This document shows, piece by piece, positions 51,557 to 64,000 of a DNA stretch of 64,000 bases. Source of the stretch: Parapristionchus giblindavisi (lineage: Eukaryota > Nematoda > Chromadorea > Rhabditida > Diplogasteridae). The stretch covers positions 332,501-396,500 of the forward strand of contig CALSFV010000283.1 in NCBI GenBank assembly GCA_943737045.1, written 5' to 3'. The position numbers and the translations under genes were made by a program. Within the stretch, counting starts at the first letter, position 1. Every line of letters begins with the position of its first letter. The notes below the pieces were generated by a model. It searched no databases. It was not told where the DNA came from and saw nothing but the letters and a program-made list of their open reading frames with translations.

Positions 51557-54500
51557 TTAAAGCCACCTTCGTGGCATGAAACGAATATCCCGTGAACGAT
51601 CAAGGAGCGAAGGGAAACATTCCTCAAAGGAGCTCTTCCATTTCCGAACCAGACTCCGCATGCTGAAAAGATAATATTATAATAATTAATATTTTACCAT
51701 TAAATTAAATGCGAAGATTATTATTTCCAACTTTGAAGTATAACGACGTAACAGATTGGGGGGAGGGGGGGGTTACTTACTAACTTCTAACTGTATTACA
51801 AAGAAATCACTGGCATATGAAAACTTGCAGTGTACAAACACAGTCACTTGAAGTAGACTTAAATTTAACTTCAAATCAGTGACGTATTATAAGTAGACTT
51901 TACGTTTTGAAATATCCTCTCCAGACTTAAAGAGACCGAAACCTTTGTCAACGGCCTCTCCAACGGTCTACGCTCTCTCGTTGTTAGAGAACAGAGAAAT
52001 GGTGTGCACAATGAAGAGGCCATTGAGTGTGGTCACTCTCCCTTTATTGTGCGTATAAAATGTACTTGCATAAGAAAATGACAAACTGTGCTAAAGAACG
52101 GAAGTCACAATCGAGAGGCGGGCGAGATGTAGCCTTCTACATCTCGCCCCGCCTCTCGATTGTCTCTCCGCTGCCTCTCTCTAACCCGGATGACCTTCGC
52201 CGCGCGCTATATGATATATAAAAGAGATCGGCATAGTTTCTGAACCATGCAAAACAAGAAAGTCTCTTCTACAAATAAAACAAGTGATTTTTATACGCTC
52301 AATAACCGTATAGGACGGACGTCCAAAAAAGCCGCGGTCTTTTTGGACGTCCGTCCTATACGGATCACACCTCTCCAGGTACAGAAAATCAAAACCATGG
52401 CCCTTACTTAGTAATATTTGGTGCTTCTTCCGTCCGATGCACCTTCCGCATGTGCTTGTAAGCCAACCAACGCTCACACGATGTGAACCCACAATCCGCG
52501 GCGGAACAACTGTACTGCACAGAGATTAAATTTACCCGAATGCCGTTAGTTGGCGAACGATTTGCCCGTATTCAGACAAATGCTACCCTGTATATGGGCA
52601 AATCCGTGGTTTTTGGGCTACCATTTGCCCGAATGTGGGCAAATCGTGTACACAAGTATCGTAAGTTGGCAAATCTATTACCCATATTTGGGTAAGTTTG
52701 CTCTCAGTGTGAAAAGCAATGTTCTTCATAATAATAATCATTTCTGAGTAACTACTACACGTACAATGCACTGGATGGACTAATTGACTAATTGTGTAAA
52801 TTCAACACACTATTATAGAATCAATACCAGTAAACGGTAACCTGGAAACAAAGTTGTTCCAGAATAGTTAGAATATGCTACCTGCTTCACAGTGCAATGA
52901 TGCTTCGCATGCGCAACGAGAGGATAAATCGAATTCTCGCGAGAACAAACGATTCTCCCGCACTTCTGTAAAGGCATCCATGAATCATGACAAACTGTTT
53001 ACCGACGACAAACCAAGCATAGGGAACTTAGGAAACAAGGGAGGGGGGGGACTTGCCAAAAATCCACTTTTTCGTGCACTCATAGAGGCCGCTCTCTCGT
53101 CGATAAAAACAAGATAGAATGTCAAAATGCTTTACCGGGTCAAATATTAGCTCGGAATGTACCTAATAGGTACTACCCATGCATGTACCCCCCCCCACCT
53201 ACTCTATGTTTTGAAATACCAGAGCGGTATGATAAAACAAGATGTTCATAAATATTAAAAAATTTGCTAGAGCAAGTGTAACGACGCAAAACCGAATATA
53301 TTGCTAAGCTATTTTTGTAATGGATAAATTTATTATTATTTATTATTATTATTATTATTATTAATATGGACGGTTACGTACCGAGCACTTTTGCCGAGTT
53401 TCCGAATGGCACTCTTCATGGATTTCGAAGTAGCCGTCCACTTCGATTTGCGGACACATCCAATGCATTACTGCCAGTCTGGTCGGAGGTCGCAGTAGCC
53501 TGGTCGGAGCTCGAGCCGACACGATCGGAGCTTGATCCGGCATGGTCCGAGCTTCAGCCGATCTAGTCGGAGCTTGGGCCACGGAAGCTCCGGTAGTGCG
53601 CGGTGTACCGCCGAGTGTCGGAAAGAACAAGCCGACCACCGAGCCGACATTGCTCTTGTTGAGCTTTAGCAGGCGATCAGCGGCTATGTCCCGCGGGCGG
53701 TAGCCGTGGACGGAGAGGTAATGGTCGCACAGAACACGCTGCAATTAAATTAAATAATTAAATTAAATGATGTCGATTTATTACGTTATATGCCTGTGCG
53801 TACATGTAAAGTTGCATCACATTGTTCTGGAAACGTTGTGATTTCTCATGTGGTGTTAAAATGTTGGAAAAATAGATGGAAAGTGAAACGTAGCGTTAAT
53901 TTTGTGATTGTAAAAGTAGTTGGAAAAGTAGTAATCCAACACTAAAGGGTTTTTTTCACGCAAAAGGTTTTTATTGTAAAAGTTTGCCAATTAGACTACA
54001 ATGCTACTTTTCCAACTACTTTTCCAATCACAAAATTAACACTACTTTTCTCTTTTCCATCTACTTTTCCAAGATTTTAACACCACATCAGCCAATAAGG
54101 TGTGCTCATAGGTCGAAAAGTATGTTACAAAGAACCAAGTTTGTGCACATTTTGAGCCAAAAATTCGCAAAAATCGAAAAACTTGACCGGATTTGGAAAA
54201 CCGATAACCTAGCTCCCTATGGGTGTGCTTACCGCGTCGGTCGTGAGAAAGTCCGAGTATCGGCAGCAGAAGACCTCGTTGTTCATAAGGCACGGCCTTC
54301 TCTCGGAGGAGTGCTCGAGGGACTTGTCTACCCTCAGAATGTGCCCTATCAGGCAGACTCGCTGTAAGTGACCTTGTCATTGTCATCTTCTCATTGTCAT
54401 TGTCATTGTCATTGTCATCTCCTCATTGTCATTTTCATTGTCATTGTCATCTACTCATTGTCATTGTCATTGTCATCTTCTCATTGTCATTGTCATTGTC

Positions 54501-57500
54501 ATCTTCTCATTGTCATTGTCATTGTCATCTTCTCATTGTCATTGTCATCTTCTCATTGTCATTGTCATTGTCATCTTCTCATTGTCATTGTCATTGTCAT
54601 CTTCTCATTGTCATTGTCATTGTCATTGTCATCTTCTCATTGTCATTGTCATCTTCTCATTGTCATTGTCATTGTCATCTTCTCATTGTCATTGTCATTG
54701 TCATCTTCTCATTGTCATTGTCATTGTCATCTTCTCATTGTCATTGTCATTGTCATCTTCTCATTGTCTTTGTCATTGTCATTGTCATCTTCTCATTGTC
54801 ATTGTCATCTTCTCATTGTCATCTTCTCATTGTCATTGTCATTGTCATTGTCATCTTCTCATTGTCATTGTCATTGTCATCTTCTCATTGTCATTGTCAT
54901 TGTCATCTTCTCATTGTCATTGTCATTGTCATCTTCTCATTGTCATTGTCATTGTCATCTTCTCATTGTCATTGTCATTGTCATCTTCTCATTGTCATTG
55001 TCATTGTCATCTTCTCATTGTCATTGTCATTGTCATTGTCATCTTCTCATTGTCATTGTCATCTTCTCATTGTCATTGTCATTGTCATCTTCTCATTGTC
55101 ATTGTCATTGTCATCTTCACATTGTCATTGTCATAGGAGGGTGCGGGAAAACTAATTTTTTTTGCGCATAGCCTTGCTTTCTTATAGGGGATTGGAGCAT
55201 GCCTCGCAAGAGTTGGAAAAATTCCAGTCGAATTCTTCGTCAAAAATAGAAATGCGCACAGGCAGTCTTATAGTTAGACAAATGAAAGTGAGAGCAGACC
55301 AATGTCTCTTTGCTAATTTTGAATAGAAATAAATAAGTAAATAAATAAATTTAATAGTAAATATAAACCGTTATTGAGACATCCCTGACCATCTTCACCT
55401 TCCCCCATTTCAATTTGTCCATTGTCCCCGTTTATATTCCCTTTGTGCAGATTTTTTTTTCTCGTTAATTTTACTTGTTGAAACATCTTTATGATGTATG
55501 ATAAATAAAAATAAATAAATAAATAAATAGCACGTACGTCGACAAATTGCCCGCAGGCCATGCATCTGTGTCTTCCCATCAGTGTTACATCTTTCTGGAA
55601 AAGTAGGACTACCGTAATCTTTGATCTCATAATTTTCACACATTTCTATTCTAATCAGCCATGATCACTAGCATTTAGCTTATTGGTGGTACGAAACTTC
55701 AAGAGAAACATTTTCATATCTCTCGTTACGTCGGAGCATACATTGCGAGCATCCACATTGTGGGATTGTACTTGTCAGCTTATAAATAGGTTGGCATATA
55801 AAAAACCGGTCTTTTGCAGATTTCGGCTATAAAGAGCGAAAACTAAGCAAAAAATCCAAAGAAATTACTAGTGCTAGACAAATATCACATCGTTTCATTA
55901 ATTTTGACACCGTTCTACCATCGAAATACCTGTGACGAAACAAGTTTTAAAAAATTCAAAGATCAAAGTTCAAAAATCAAATATTAAAGACCAAGATCTA
56001 TGTACTCACTTCGTCAGATGACTCCAAGGATCCAGAAGGAGCTTGGCCATCATATTCGATCTTGATATCTTGAACTTGGCCATCATATTCATATTCTGTT
56101 TTGATCTCTGAGTTGAACAGTGGCATTGTCGGTTCGGAGCTGGTGAACTCGAACAAATTGAGACTCTAAAAATAATAATAATAATAATAATATTGGCTAT
56201 TTTAAGGGTGTCATTCCACTACGGTTTTAAAATTGAAAGTTCATCTATACTTCATTTCGCAGGTGAATTCCACTCACTTTTCGAAAAACCCTAATTTTAC
56301 AGGGGGGGGGGGGCACCCCCTATGTATGTTCGCACTTACAAACTTGGAAAAAACAAAGAAACTAACAAACGTTATGTGTTTTGACTATCAATTGTTCATA
56401 TGAAGCGTTCATTTTCATGTTTTTCCAAGTTTTCATTTGAAGGAATAAAATATTATTATTTATTATATTTATATTATATTTATATTATTATTATTAATTG
56501 TGTACTTTGTTCATTCCATCGACGCTCGAGTCTACGTGATTGAACACTTCTTCATAATCATCCCAGAAATTAGCTTCTTCTGCAAACAAAAAATAGTACC
56601 ATAGATATTTTTCTTAGTCATCAATCTGACACAATTGAACTCGCAAGGATATAAATTAGAGTGACTAGCAATAATTAGGAGACTGATTGCTTCTGAATTC
56701 AGTAAAAAATGCATACTGTAGTTTGTATAATCTATGAATTCAAATTCCTAGGCATACTGTAACTTTAACTATCTCTGATTTCCCTGCCTGCTATTTTGAA
56801 GATTAAAATTGAAAACTCTTCGATTAACTATGGTGTTATTTACACTACTCACCCTTGATGGTCGACTCTGGGAGGGGAACCGGCTCCTCGGTCTTCACCC
56901 TGTCCATACTTAAGTCGTTCATTTCCTCTTCTTCCTTGATCTCACGAGCTGGAGCGGAGTCAAACTGAAAAAAAGTACATTCCACAGTGCCGTAATCATT
57001 TTGAATGACATGCCAGTGGGCCTCTCAACTATGGTTTCCATTCAAAGTAGCAAACGAATTCGGTAAAAGAGGGCATGTGTAATCAGCAATTGGAATCAGG
57101 GCTGGATTTTTTTGAAATAATTTCAAAAAACATTTTTTTATCAAAAAATTACTCAAAAAATTTTGAAATTTTTTTACTTTGTTCAAAAGGGTCATTACCA
57201 ATTCAAACACATTATTTTTATCAGAACATTGACAACAACAGTCAAAAACGCAATCAACCGAATTTTGAAACGTGAAAAATGTGATATAATATTTTTTATA
57301 AAAAGATGTGAACTTTTTAATGTGGTATATGGTAGGATTTTATACGACATCCACACTAAAAATCCTTATAAAATACTTCATCAAGACCGTGAAAATGATA
57401 AAAATAGGAATTTTGTTAAGTTTTTTTTTTGAAATGGTAAAAAAAAATCAAAAATAAAAATCAAAAAAGTCCCATCCTTGATAGGAATACTACTCACCTC

Positions 57501-57571
57501 AATTCCTTCACGATCTTCTCCACGCATTCCCTTCATATATCCAGCCTTCCAGATTATTTCCAAGTTAGAAT
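51557..57571 (-). CDS. C2H2 zinc-finger protein, paralogue A
   Basis: Exons on the minus strand: 57571-57498, 56964-56853, 56579-56506, 56165-56010, 55594-55538, 54361-54233, 53738-53382, 52965-52882, 52514-52408 and 51662-51557 (about 418 codons). All join in phase. The N-terminal third is acidic with REIKEEE and SEIKTEYE segments. Then come finger-like CMACGQFVD (55538 exon), FCCRYSDF plus CDHYLSVH across exons 54233/53382, a Pro/Ala/Thr-rich linker, CGRIVC...AHAKHH (52882), and a canonical C-x4-C-x12-H-x4-H finger CSAADCGFTSCERWLAYKHM (52408). The last exon ends at TAA 51559-51557. Such proteins bind nucleic acid in the nucleus; targets unknown. The first exon is not certain; an ATG inside 57571-57498 could serve as start. 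Confidence 0.8.
51938..52044. mobile_element. Family 2 MITE
   Basis: TTAAAGAGACCGAAACC and ACTCTCCCTTTA ends with CTCTCGTTGTTAGAGAAC in the loop. It lies in the last intron of paralogue A and directly abuts the family-3 element at 52046. Confidence 0.7.
52046..52312. mobile_element. Family 3 TIR element
   Basis: Ends TGTGCGTATAAAATGTACTT and AGTGATTTTTATACGCTCAA. The interior is nearly identical to 3174-3452, slightly shortened before the right end. Confidence 0.85.
52307..52364. repeat. Perfect 24-bp-stem hairpin
   Basis: CCGTATAGGACGGACGTCCA and its complement enclose about 10 bases (AAGCCGCGGTC). It lies beside the donor of the last-but-one exon of paralogue A; a diverged trace is at 58705-58740 in paralogue B. 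Confidence 0.7.
52518..52712. mobile_element. Family 4 MITE abutting a splice acceptor
   Basis: CACAGAGATTAAATTTACCC to GGGTAAGTTTGCTCTCAGTG. Its left end begins one base from the CAG acceptor of the exon 52514-52408 (minus strand). Paralogue B has an ordinary TTTTTTCAG there. Confidence 0.8.
53340..53366. repeat. (ATT)n microsatellite
   Basis: Nine or so ATT units just downstream of the donor of the 53382 exon. Similar tracts are at 58914-58977, 60008-60050 and 62466-62498 in paralogue B introns. Confidence 0.85.
54371..55132. repeat. (CATTGT)n/CATCTTCT minisatellite in a zinc-finger intron
   Basis: About 760 bp of two to four CATTGT units alternating with CATCTTCT. It starts ten bases beyond the acceptor of exon 54361-54233 and fills most of the adjacent intron. 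Paralogue B has none at 61530. The long Ser/His/Leu/Ile frames in three phases come only from the repeat. Confidence 0.95.
55374..55535 (+). mobile_element. 3' fragment of the same non-LTR family as 12522-13861
   Basis: TGAGACATCCCTGACCATCT to TGATGTATGATAAATAAA is the complement of 12525-12670 with few changes. The (AAAT)n tail ends two bases from the donor region of exon 55594-55538. Confidence 0.75.
57097..57480. mobile_element. 384-bp hAT-like MITE in the first mapped intron of paralogue A
   Basis: Ends CAGGGCTGGA and CCCATCCTTG. Flanks ATTGGAAT and ATAGGAAT are an 8-bp duplication with one mismatch. The interior is A/T homopolymer-rich. A relative starts at about 63914 and runs off the window. 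Confidence 0.75.
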
Positions 57572-58363
57572 CTGTATCAAGTCAAAATTAACAGTAAAAA
57601 TTAACAAAGAAAATCAATATGGCGTTCAAATGTCGCTATAACGTGATAAAAGGAAAAGGAAGAGAAACAGAAATAGTTCATTATCGAAATAATACTATAC
57701 ATTGTGCTTAAAATGGCCTGAACGCAAAGGAAGGTGAAACTACGACGCTAACAACAAGCGTAAGAGCGACGCCGTAACGCCTATCCGGCAAATAGCCATA
57801 CACTCAATGGGAAAGCGCTCCTAATGACCGCGCACCAACAACGCACCACCATACCGTTTTGCCGGGGTATTTCGCTTTGTAGAACTTTTTGAAGTATTTT
57901 TTGTTGTAAATTAATCCATGAATATACCATAATGGCAAATGCAGTGAGAAAATTTTATAATTAAAAAATAACAACGTGTTTTTTATACTGATGCACGCTC
58001 CGCCCCTTTGATAGCTCGGGGATGGACACTTAACAGTCAACTAGGCAAAATGTGAAACTAAAGGTGAAATATAATTTTTCTTTATTTTTATTTTCGACTG
58101 TACTCATTCGTTTTCTTTCTGCGCATTCTTGTTCAGCATAAAAAATAATTGGCACACTGAGACCTTGTGTGAAACCCGATAATGAGATTCAGATAGTCTT
58201 ATAAATGTCGTGCCAGCTTTCTTTAACATGATTTTCCGTTCAGATCTTTCTATGTATTTGCAGTATTTGTCCCATAAGAATACTCTGTCTGATCAGAAAT
58301 GACAAATATTATATATTTATTTATTGCGAATGAGGTGACGAAAGATTCGATGAACCATTGAAG

Positions 58364-58908
58364 TCACTTTCGTGGCATGAAACGAATATCCCGTGAACGA
58401 TCAAGGAGCGAAGGAAAACACTCCTCAAAGGAGGCCTTCCATTTCCGAACCAGACTCCGCATGCTGAAAAGATAATATTATAATAATATTTGCCATTAAA
58501 TTAAATGCGATTATTATAATTTCCAACTTTGCAGTATAACGACGTAACAAATGGGGGGTTACTTACTAACTTCTAACTGTAATGCAAAGGAATCGCCGGC
58601 ATATGAAAACTTAAAGTGTACAAACACATTCACTTGAAGTAGGCTTAAAGTCAAATCAGTGACGTATTCTAAGTAGACTTTACGTTTTGAAATGCCAGTG
58701 ATCCTAAAGCCGCGTCATTTTTGGTCGTTCGTCCTATACGGATCACACCTCTCCAGGTACAAAAAATCAAAACCATGGCCCTTACTTCGTCATGTTTGGT
58801 GATTCCTCCGTCCGATGCACAGTCCGCATGTGCTTGTACGCCAACCACCGTTCACACGATGTGAAGCCACAACCCGCGGCGGAACAACTATACTGAAAAA
58901 AGGATCTC

Positions 58909-58976
<68 letters not shown>

Positions 58977-60006
58977 TTTTGATTAACTACACGTAGGGAT
59001 TTCATAATTTCCACTTTCTCAGCGAAAATCGGCTATCCACGTTGTGGCCCCTAACTACACGTCTGACTTAACTGTACAATGGATGTACGCCCCTGACTAT
59101 TTTTTGCAAATTCATTACACTATTATAGAATCAGTACCCTGCTGTCTCGCAAATATAGCACCGCATAAAGTACATACATTATTGACCGTATAAAATACAC
59201 TTGTTTATTTGGTACGAGAGTAGCCAACCACTCCCACAAGAGACTTTCTTGTTTTGCATGGTTCAGAAACTATGCCGATCTCTTTTATATATAACATAGC
59301 GCGCGGCGAAGGTCAGCCGGGATAGAGAGAGGCAGAGGAGAGACAATCGAGAGGCGATGTAGAAGGCTACATCTCGTACGCCTCTCGATTGTGACTTCCG
59401 TTCGTTAGCACTGTTTGCCATTTTCTTATGCAAGTACATTTTATACGCACATTATCAGCTTTTTAATAATGTTTAGAACATTCGTCATCTGTCGCTTAAA
59501 TTGTAATCTTTCGCATAAAATGAGCCATATATCATGAAAATGGGCACATGGAGGCATGAAAATGCATGATAAAGAAAATCAACGATAGTTAAAGGGACTG
59601 AAACCTTTGTCATCTTCCTCTTCAATGGTCTACGCTCTCTCGTTGTTAGAGAACAGAGAAATAGTGTGCGCAATGAAGAGGCCATTGAGAAAGATTTCGT
59701 TCCCTTTAATCATGAAATCGCAGAAGGATTACTAAAGAAACAAGAACCTCTTTTATCACATTCTCAAAATCGAGTGATTTTACTGGTTACTAATTGATGT
59801 CGATCAAAAGTGTTAAACGGTATACTGTAACTGTAACTGTAAACAAAGTTTTTTCCAGAATGGTTAGAATATGTTACCTGCTTCACAGTGCAATGACTCT
59901 TCGCATGTGCAACGAGAGGATACATCGAATTCGCGCGAGAGTGAACGAATCTCCCGCACTTCTGTAAAGGAATCCATGTAATATTTTATTCATTTGAGCA
60001 ATAAAA

Positions 60007-60047
<41 letters not shown>

Positions 60048-62464
60048 TATTACTATGAAAAACTGTTTACCGACGACAAACGTGGTGTGACTTGCCATAG
60101 GTGGGCACCAGGGGTGTGCGGGAAATAATTTTCAGGAAATTTCGGGGAAAAATGATTTTTCGTTTTTAGCTCATACGTTTTAGCTCATGTATAAGATCTC
60201 TTTTTCTATCCAAAACGGCTATTTTCTGACATAATAAAGAGATAAACTGATCATGGTTAGCAGAAATCTTTAGAAATCAGAAATAGTCGAAAACTTTATG
60301 TTATTTCAAAATTCATGTAATCATCGTTTGCCTTTGCTATCTCAAAATATGCGACATTTTTTTCAAAACTACTCGTTTACAATCATTTTCCTTCTAAATA
60401 TCATTTTTCAAAAGAAAAACGAATTTCACATTTTTTAAGGAAAATCGGGAAATGGACTTTTACATAAAGAATGGCTCTTATAGAGTGGGCCGATCCTCAC
60501 ATAGTGAGGGTGTGAATGTGTATGATGCACGTACCTGTGATAAAACAAGATGCTCATATTAAAAAAATTACCAAAGCAAATGTAACGACGCAAAACCGAA
60601 TATATTGCTAAGTTGTTTTTGTAATGCATAAATATATTATTATTTATCATTAATATGCACGGTTACGTACCTCGCACTTCTTCCGAGTAGCCGAATGACA
60701 ATCCTCATTTATCTCAAAGTAGCCGTCCACCTCGATTTGCGGGCGCTTCAAATCCAACATGGCTAATCTGGTCGGAGGTCGCAGTGGTCTGGTCGGAGGA
60801 GCTCGAACCGATACGCTCGGAGCTTGATCCGGGATGGTCGGAGCTTCAGCCGATCTCGTCGGAGCTTGGGTCGAGCAGGTGGAAGGCGTGATGGGCGGCA
60901 ACGGGCGCGGTTTAGCGAGACATGTCGGAAAGAACAGGCCGACAACCGAGCCGACGTTGCTCTTGTTAACCGCTGGTAGGCGATCTTCGCCGATGTTCCA
61001 TGCGCTCTGACGGTGGGCGGACAGGTAGTGCTCGCACATTGCTTGCTGCAATGTCGCATTTATTATAATCATAAATAATTTAACCCGTGCTGAATGCCAC
61101 CGACTCATCCCCATCTGAGCATTAATGCCTGGCATGATAAAGCAATTGAAAATTGAATTGAGATAATTTATGCATTACAATGATAACTTATTATAGTGAA
61201 TAATTGATATCGTTATTATAGTGCAAAATAAAATCTGGATTTTGAGCCAAATTTTTACAAAAATCGAAAAACTTGAACGGATTTTGAGCCAAATTTGCCA
61301 AAAATCGAAAAACCTGACCGGATTTTGAAAACCTATAACCTAGCTATTCGACATATGAGTGGGGGGGGGGCCTCTGTTGGCGCCCATGCATGGTGCTTAC
61401 CGAACTGGTTGTGATAAAGTCGGAGTAGCGGCAGCAGAAGATCTCGTGGTGCGGGCGGCATAGCGCGGCGAAGGTGTGGTCGTGGTGGGTCTGAGCCGCC
61501 CTCAGGATGTGCCCTCCCAGGTAGTCTCGCTGTAAGGCAGTGATCTTACTAGGGAACAGTATTCTTTCCGGATGAATCTACGGGGATTGACCTACGTAGT
61601 GATAATCAGCATAGTCGACTTAGTCAGAATCAATTTTCAAAGTCTGCTAATTAATTGGTTAGCACACATCAATACATATATCTCTCATCGCTTATTTATC
61701 GATTCATTTCGTTTTTTCCTTCATCACATATATCATGAATACGTATAGATATTATTATTATTATTATTATTTCGTTCTCTAAACTGTTCCTTTGGTAGAG
61801 CACTCCACCCTTCACTAATAATATTATAAAATGATTATATATTTATGTTCTCTAAACGGATCAAAAACGAGGATACGGCTCATACTATGTATATGTACTT
61901 ATTGAAAACATAAAAGAAGAGATTAGCAGCAAATTACACAATCACAGTTTTTAGAGCATTACAAAAGATCGATGAATTATACGATATGCGCAAACCGCAG
62001 CGTAGACAAATTAAAGCGAGAGTAGGCCAATGTTTCTTGCCCAATTTTTAATAGAAATAAATAAGTAAATAAATAAGTTTAATAAATTCAATAGTAAATA
62101 ATTAAATAAAGAAAAAATAGTAAATAAATAGCACGTACATCGACAAATTGCCCGCAGATCTTGCATTTGAGTCTCTTCATCCGTGGTATGTTGCCTACAT
62201 CCTTCTGGAAAAAGTCGGATTTCTTTGATAAAAAATCTTTGATCTTTCATCTCATAATTTTCACACATTTCCCCTGTGACGAAATAAATTGTCAAAGATC
62301 AAAGATCAATAACCAAAATCAAAGTATCCACTTTGTCAGATGACTCCGCGGATCCAGAAGGCGTTTGGTCATCGTCATCGTATTCGATCTTGATATCTTG
62401 GCCTTGGTAATCCTCTTCTGATTTGATCTCTGAGTTGAACAGTGTCGGTTCGGAGCACGTGAAC

Positions 62465-62499
<35 letters not shown>

Positions 62500-63731
62500 A
62501 AATAATAATAACAATAATACTATAGGTTGACGTGAGGTCTTCCATTTTCAATTATACATTTCTCAGATCATTCCTCACATTATGCCCTCTCCGGTTCTGT
62601 CGGTTCTTATATTATGGTTCTTATCTCACATCTGTCTCTTTCAAATAATTCGTCTCTCAATTGGAACTTCCATTCTCATTTCTCACACGTGTCATATCAC
62701 CTTCATTTTCACACAATTTTACCACCGAAATATCCTGTGACGATATAACTTATCAAAAAATCAAAGATCAAAAATCAAAGATTAAAGACCAAGATCAAAG
62801 TACCCACTTCATCAGATGACTCCAAGGATCCAGAAGGCGCTTGGTCATCCTCTTCATATTCCATCTTGATGTCTTGACCTATGCCACCATCTTCATATTC
62901 GATCTATAAAAAAATCCATTGCCCGAAGAGTGAGTCTTCGCCTGTGTATGCAATACAATACAATACTTTATCCTTTCAGCATTTAGTATGCAGAAAACAG
63001 GGGGTATCTTCGTATTCACAAGTAATATCCTTCGGTCTCTGAGAGAATTCTTCTCCATTCAAGAAAACGTCCAAATATAAACTTGATAAGAACAGTCAAA
63101 TAACCCACGAAAACATTGCCTATGTTCGAACTCAAACTAAGAAACGCAATATACCTTGCTTATTTCATCGACTCTCGAGTCTACATGATTGAATACTTCT
63201 TCATATTCAACCCAGTCCGGAATTTCTTCTGCAAATAATAAAATATTACCATAGGTATTTTTCTTAATCATCAATCTGACACAATTGAACTCGCAAGGAT
63301 ATTAATTAGAGTGTCTAACAATAATTAGCAGACTGATTGGTTCTGATTTCAGTTCCAACTGCATACTGCTGGATAATCTATGAATTCAAATTCCTATGTA
63401 TACTGTAACTTGGACTATCCTTGATTTCCCTGTCTGCTATTTTAAAGATTAAAATATAAATTTATCAACTATCGATGGGGCCCAAGCCATTTATTTATAC
63501 AACCACCGATATCGCTACATTAGCGACGGACATCCATCACTCCCTTTATGTCCTTATTTTCTTGTTATGCATATTATGATGGAATAAAGAATAAGATAAG
63601 ATAAGATAAGACTACTCACCCTTGATGATCGACTCTGGGAGGGGATCGGGCTCCTCGCTCTTCACCCTCTCCATACTCAAGTCGTTCCTGTTCTCTTCTA
63701 ACTTGATCTCACGAGCTGGAGCGGAGTCAAG
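58364..63731 (-). CDS. C2H2 zinc-finger protein, paralogue B (5' end outside window)
   Basis: Exons on the minus strand: 63731-63620, 63228-63155, 62903-62808, 62463-62332, 62204-62139, 61529-61401, 61045-60671, 59961-59878, 58892-58786 and 58463-58364, in phase, stop TGA at 58366-58364. The order and lengths match paralogue A exon for exon, except that the acidic exon is present twice (62808 and 62332, both ending SGS.ESSD). Fingers: CKICGQFVD...GHILR, FCCRYSDF with CEHYLSAH, and the canonical CSAAGCGFTSCERWLAYKHM. In the third finger the second Cys and one His of paralogue A are replaced (CGRFVH...AHAKSH), so zinc binding there may differ. At least one exon upstream of 63731 is expected. 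Confidence 0.8.
59182..59454 (-). mobile_element. Family 3 TIR element, inverted
   Basis: TATTGACCGTATAAAATACA to ACATTTTATACGCACAT, the complement of the elements at 3174 and 52046. Its position in paralogue B differs from the one in A, so the insertions were independent. Confidence 0.85.
59593..59705. mobile_element. Family 2 MITE, TTAA-flanked
   Basis: AGGGACTGAAACCTTTG and complement-like right end AAAGATTTCGTTCCCT, with TTAA at 59589-59592 and 59706-59709. Confidence 0.8.
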
Positions 63732-63784
63732 CTGAAAAAAGTACATTCCACAGTGCCGCAATCATTTTGAATGACAAGGTAGGC

Positions 63785-63913
63785 CTCTCAAAGATGGAGG
63801 ATCGCGAACAAATATTCAAATGCATAGCATATCTATTATGCAAGGAACAAGTGATATGCAAGAAATTAGCACGACCATTCATCAATCCCGTAGTACAGTG
63901 CTAAAAGTGCTCA
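63785..63913. mobile_element. Truncated family 7 element
   Basis: CAAAGATGGAGGATCGCGAA through ATCCCGTAGTACAGTGCTAA to CTCACTAGTAG is the complement-strand half of the element at 47207. It is cut at about 63914, where a hAT-like GGGCTGGGATTTTTTG end begins. The B-box half is missing. Confidence 0.7.
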
Positions 63914-64000
63914 CTAGTAGGGCTGGGATTTTTTGATTTTGACTTTTTGAATTTTTTGAATTTTTTGACCATTTCAAAAAATTAAAAATCAAAAAAGTTT

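Noticed and set aside
54368..55171. Three overlapping Ser/His/Leu/Ile frames of over 230 residues
   Set aside because: They are produced solely by the CATTGT/CATCTTCT minisatellite within an intron.

Overview
This looks like nuclear DNA of a nematode. Exons are very small (mean about 85 bp) and most introns are short. They end in TTTCAG-type acceptors, and several genes have AATAAA signals. tRNA genes are eukaryotic, non-LTR reverse transcriptase debris is present, and the DNA is dense with short inverted-repeat transposons. The tiny-exon architecture and long repeat-rich introns suggest a diplogastrid (Pristionchus-like) worm; that placement is inference.

Layout. Bases 2200-19400 (+) hold a two-pore-domain (TWK/K2P) potassium channel gene of about 36 exons and about 1030 codons, with a four-helix, two-pore core and a very long cytoplasmic tail. 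Its last third, with a tRNA-Gln gene behind it, is duplicated at 27676-33600; that copy is damaged. Between the copies lie an exon split by a hAT-like insertion (22242-23585) and a minus-strand gene of unknown function with a probable 1-base frameshift (23837-25161). Bases 33931-34876 (+) encode the C-terminal part of a protein that may be an OB-fold (RPA32-like) protein. Bases 35000-43600 are accessory DNA: two further tRNA-Gln genes, a nested transposon stack (39052-41103) and a foldback element with an 8-bp target duplication and an internal ORF (41558-43316). Bases 43901-47765 (+) encode a predicted secreted protein of 265 residues, and 48080-50307 is a very large inverted repeat. From 51557 to the window end lie two tandem minus-strand C2H2 zinc-finger paralogues, the second running off the window.

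The strongest pattern is a 7-bp repeat (GATCTTT)n, in either orientation. It fills most introns of the channel tail, several of which are little else, and recurs next to splice donors in the zinc-finger genes. At least seven families of short inverted-repeat elements (several TTAA-flanked, some TA-flanked, some with 8-bp duplications) occupy introns and intergenic DNA, often nested. Functional links between the genes are not evident; they appear to be unrelated neighbours. All exon models were made by eye from reading frame, phase and splice signals.
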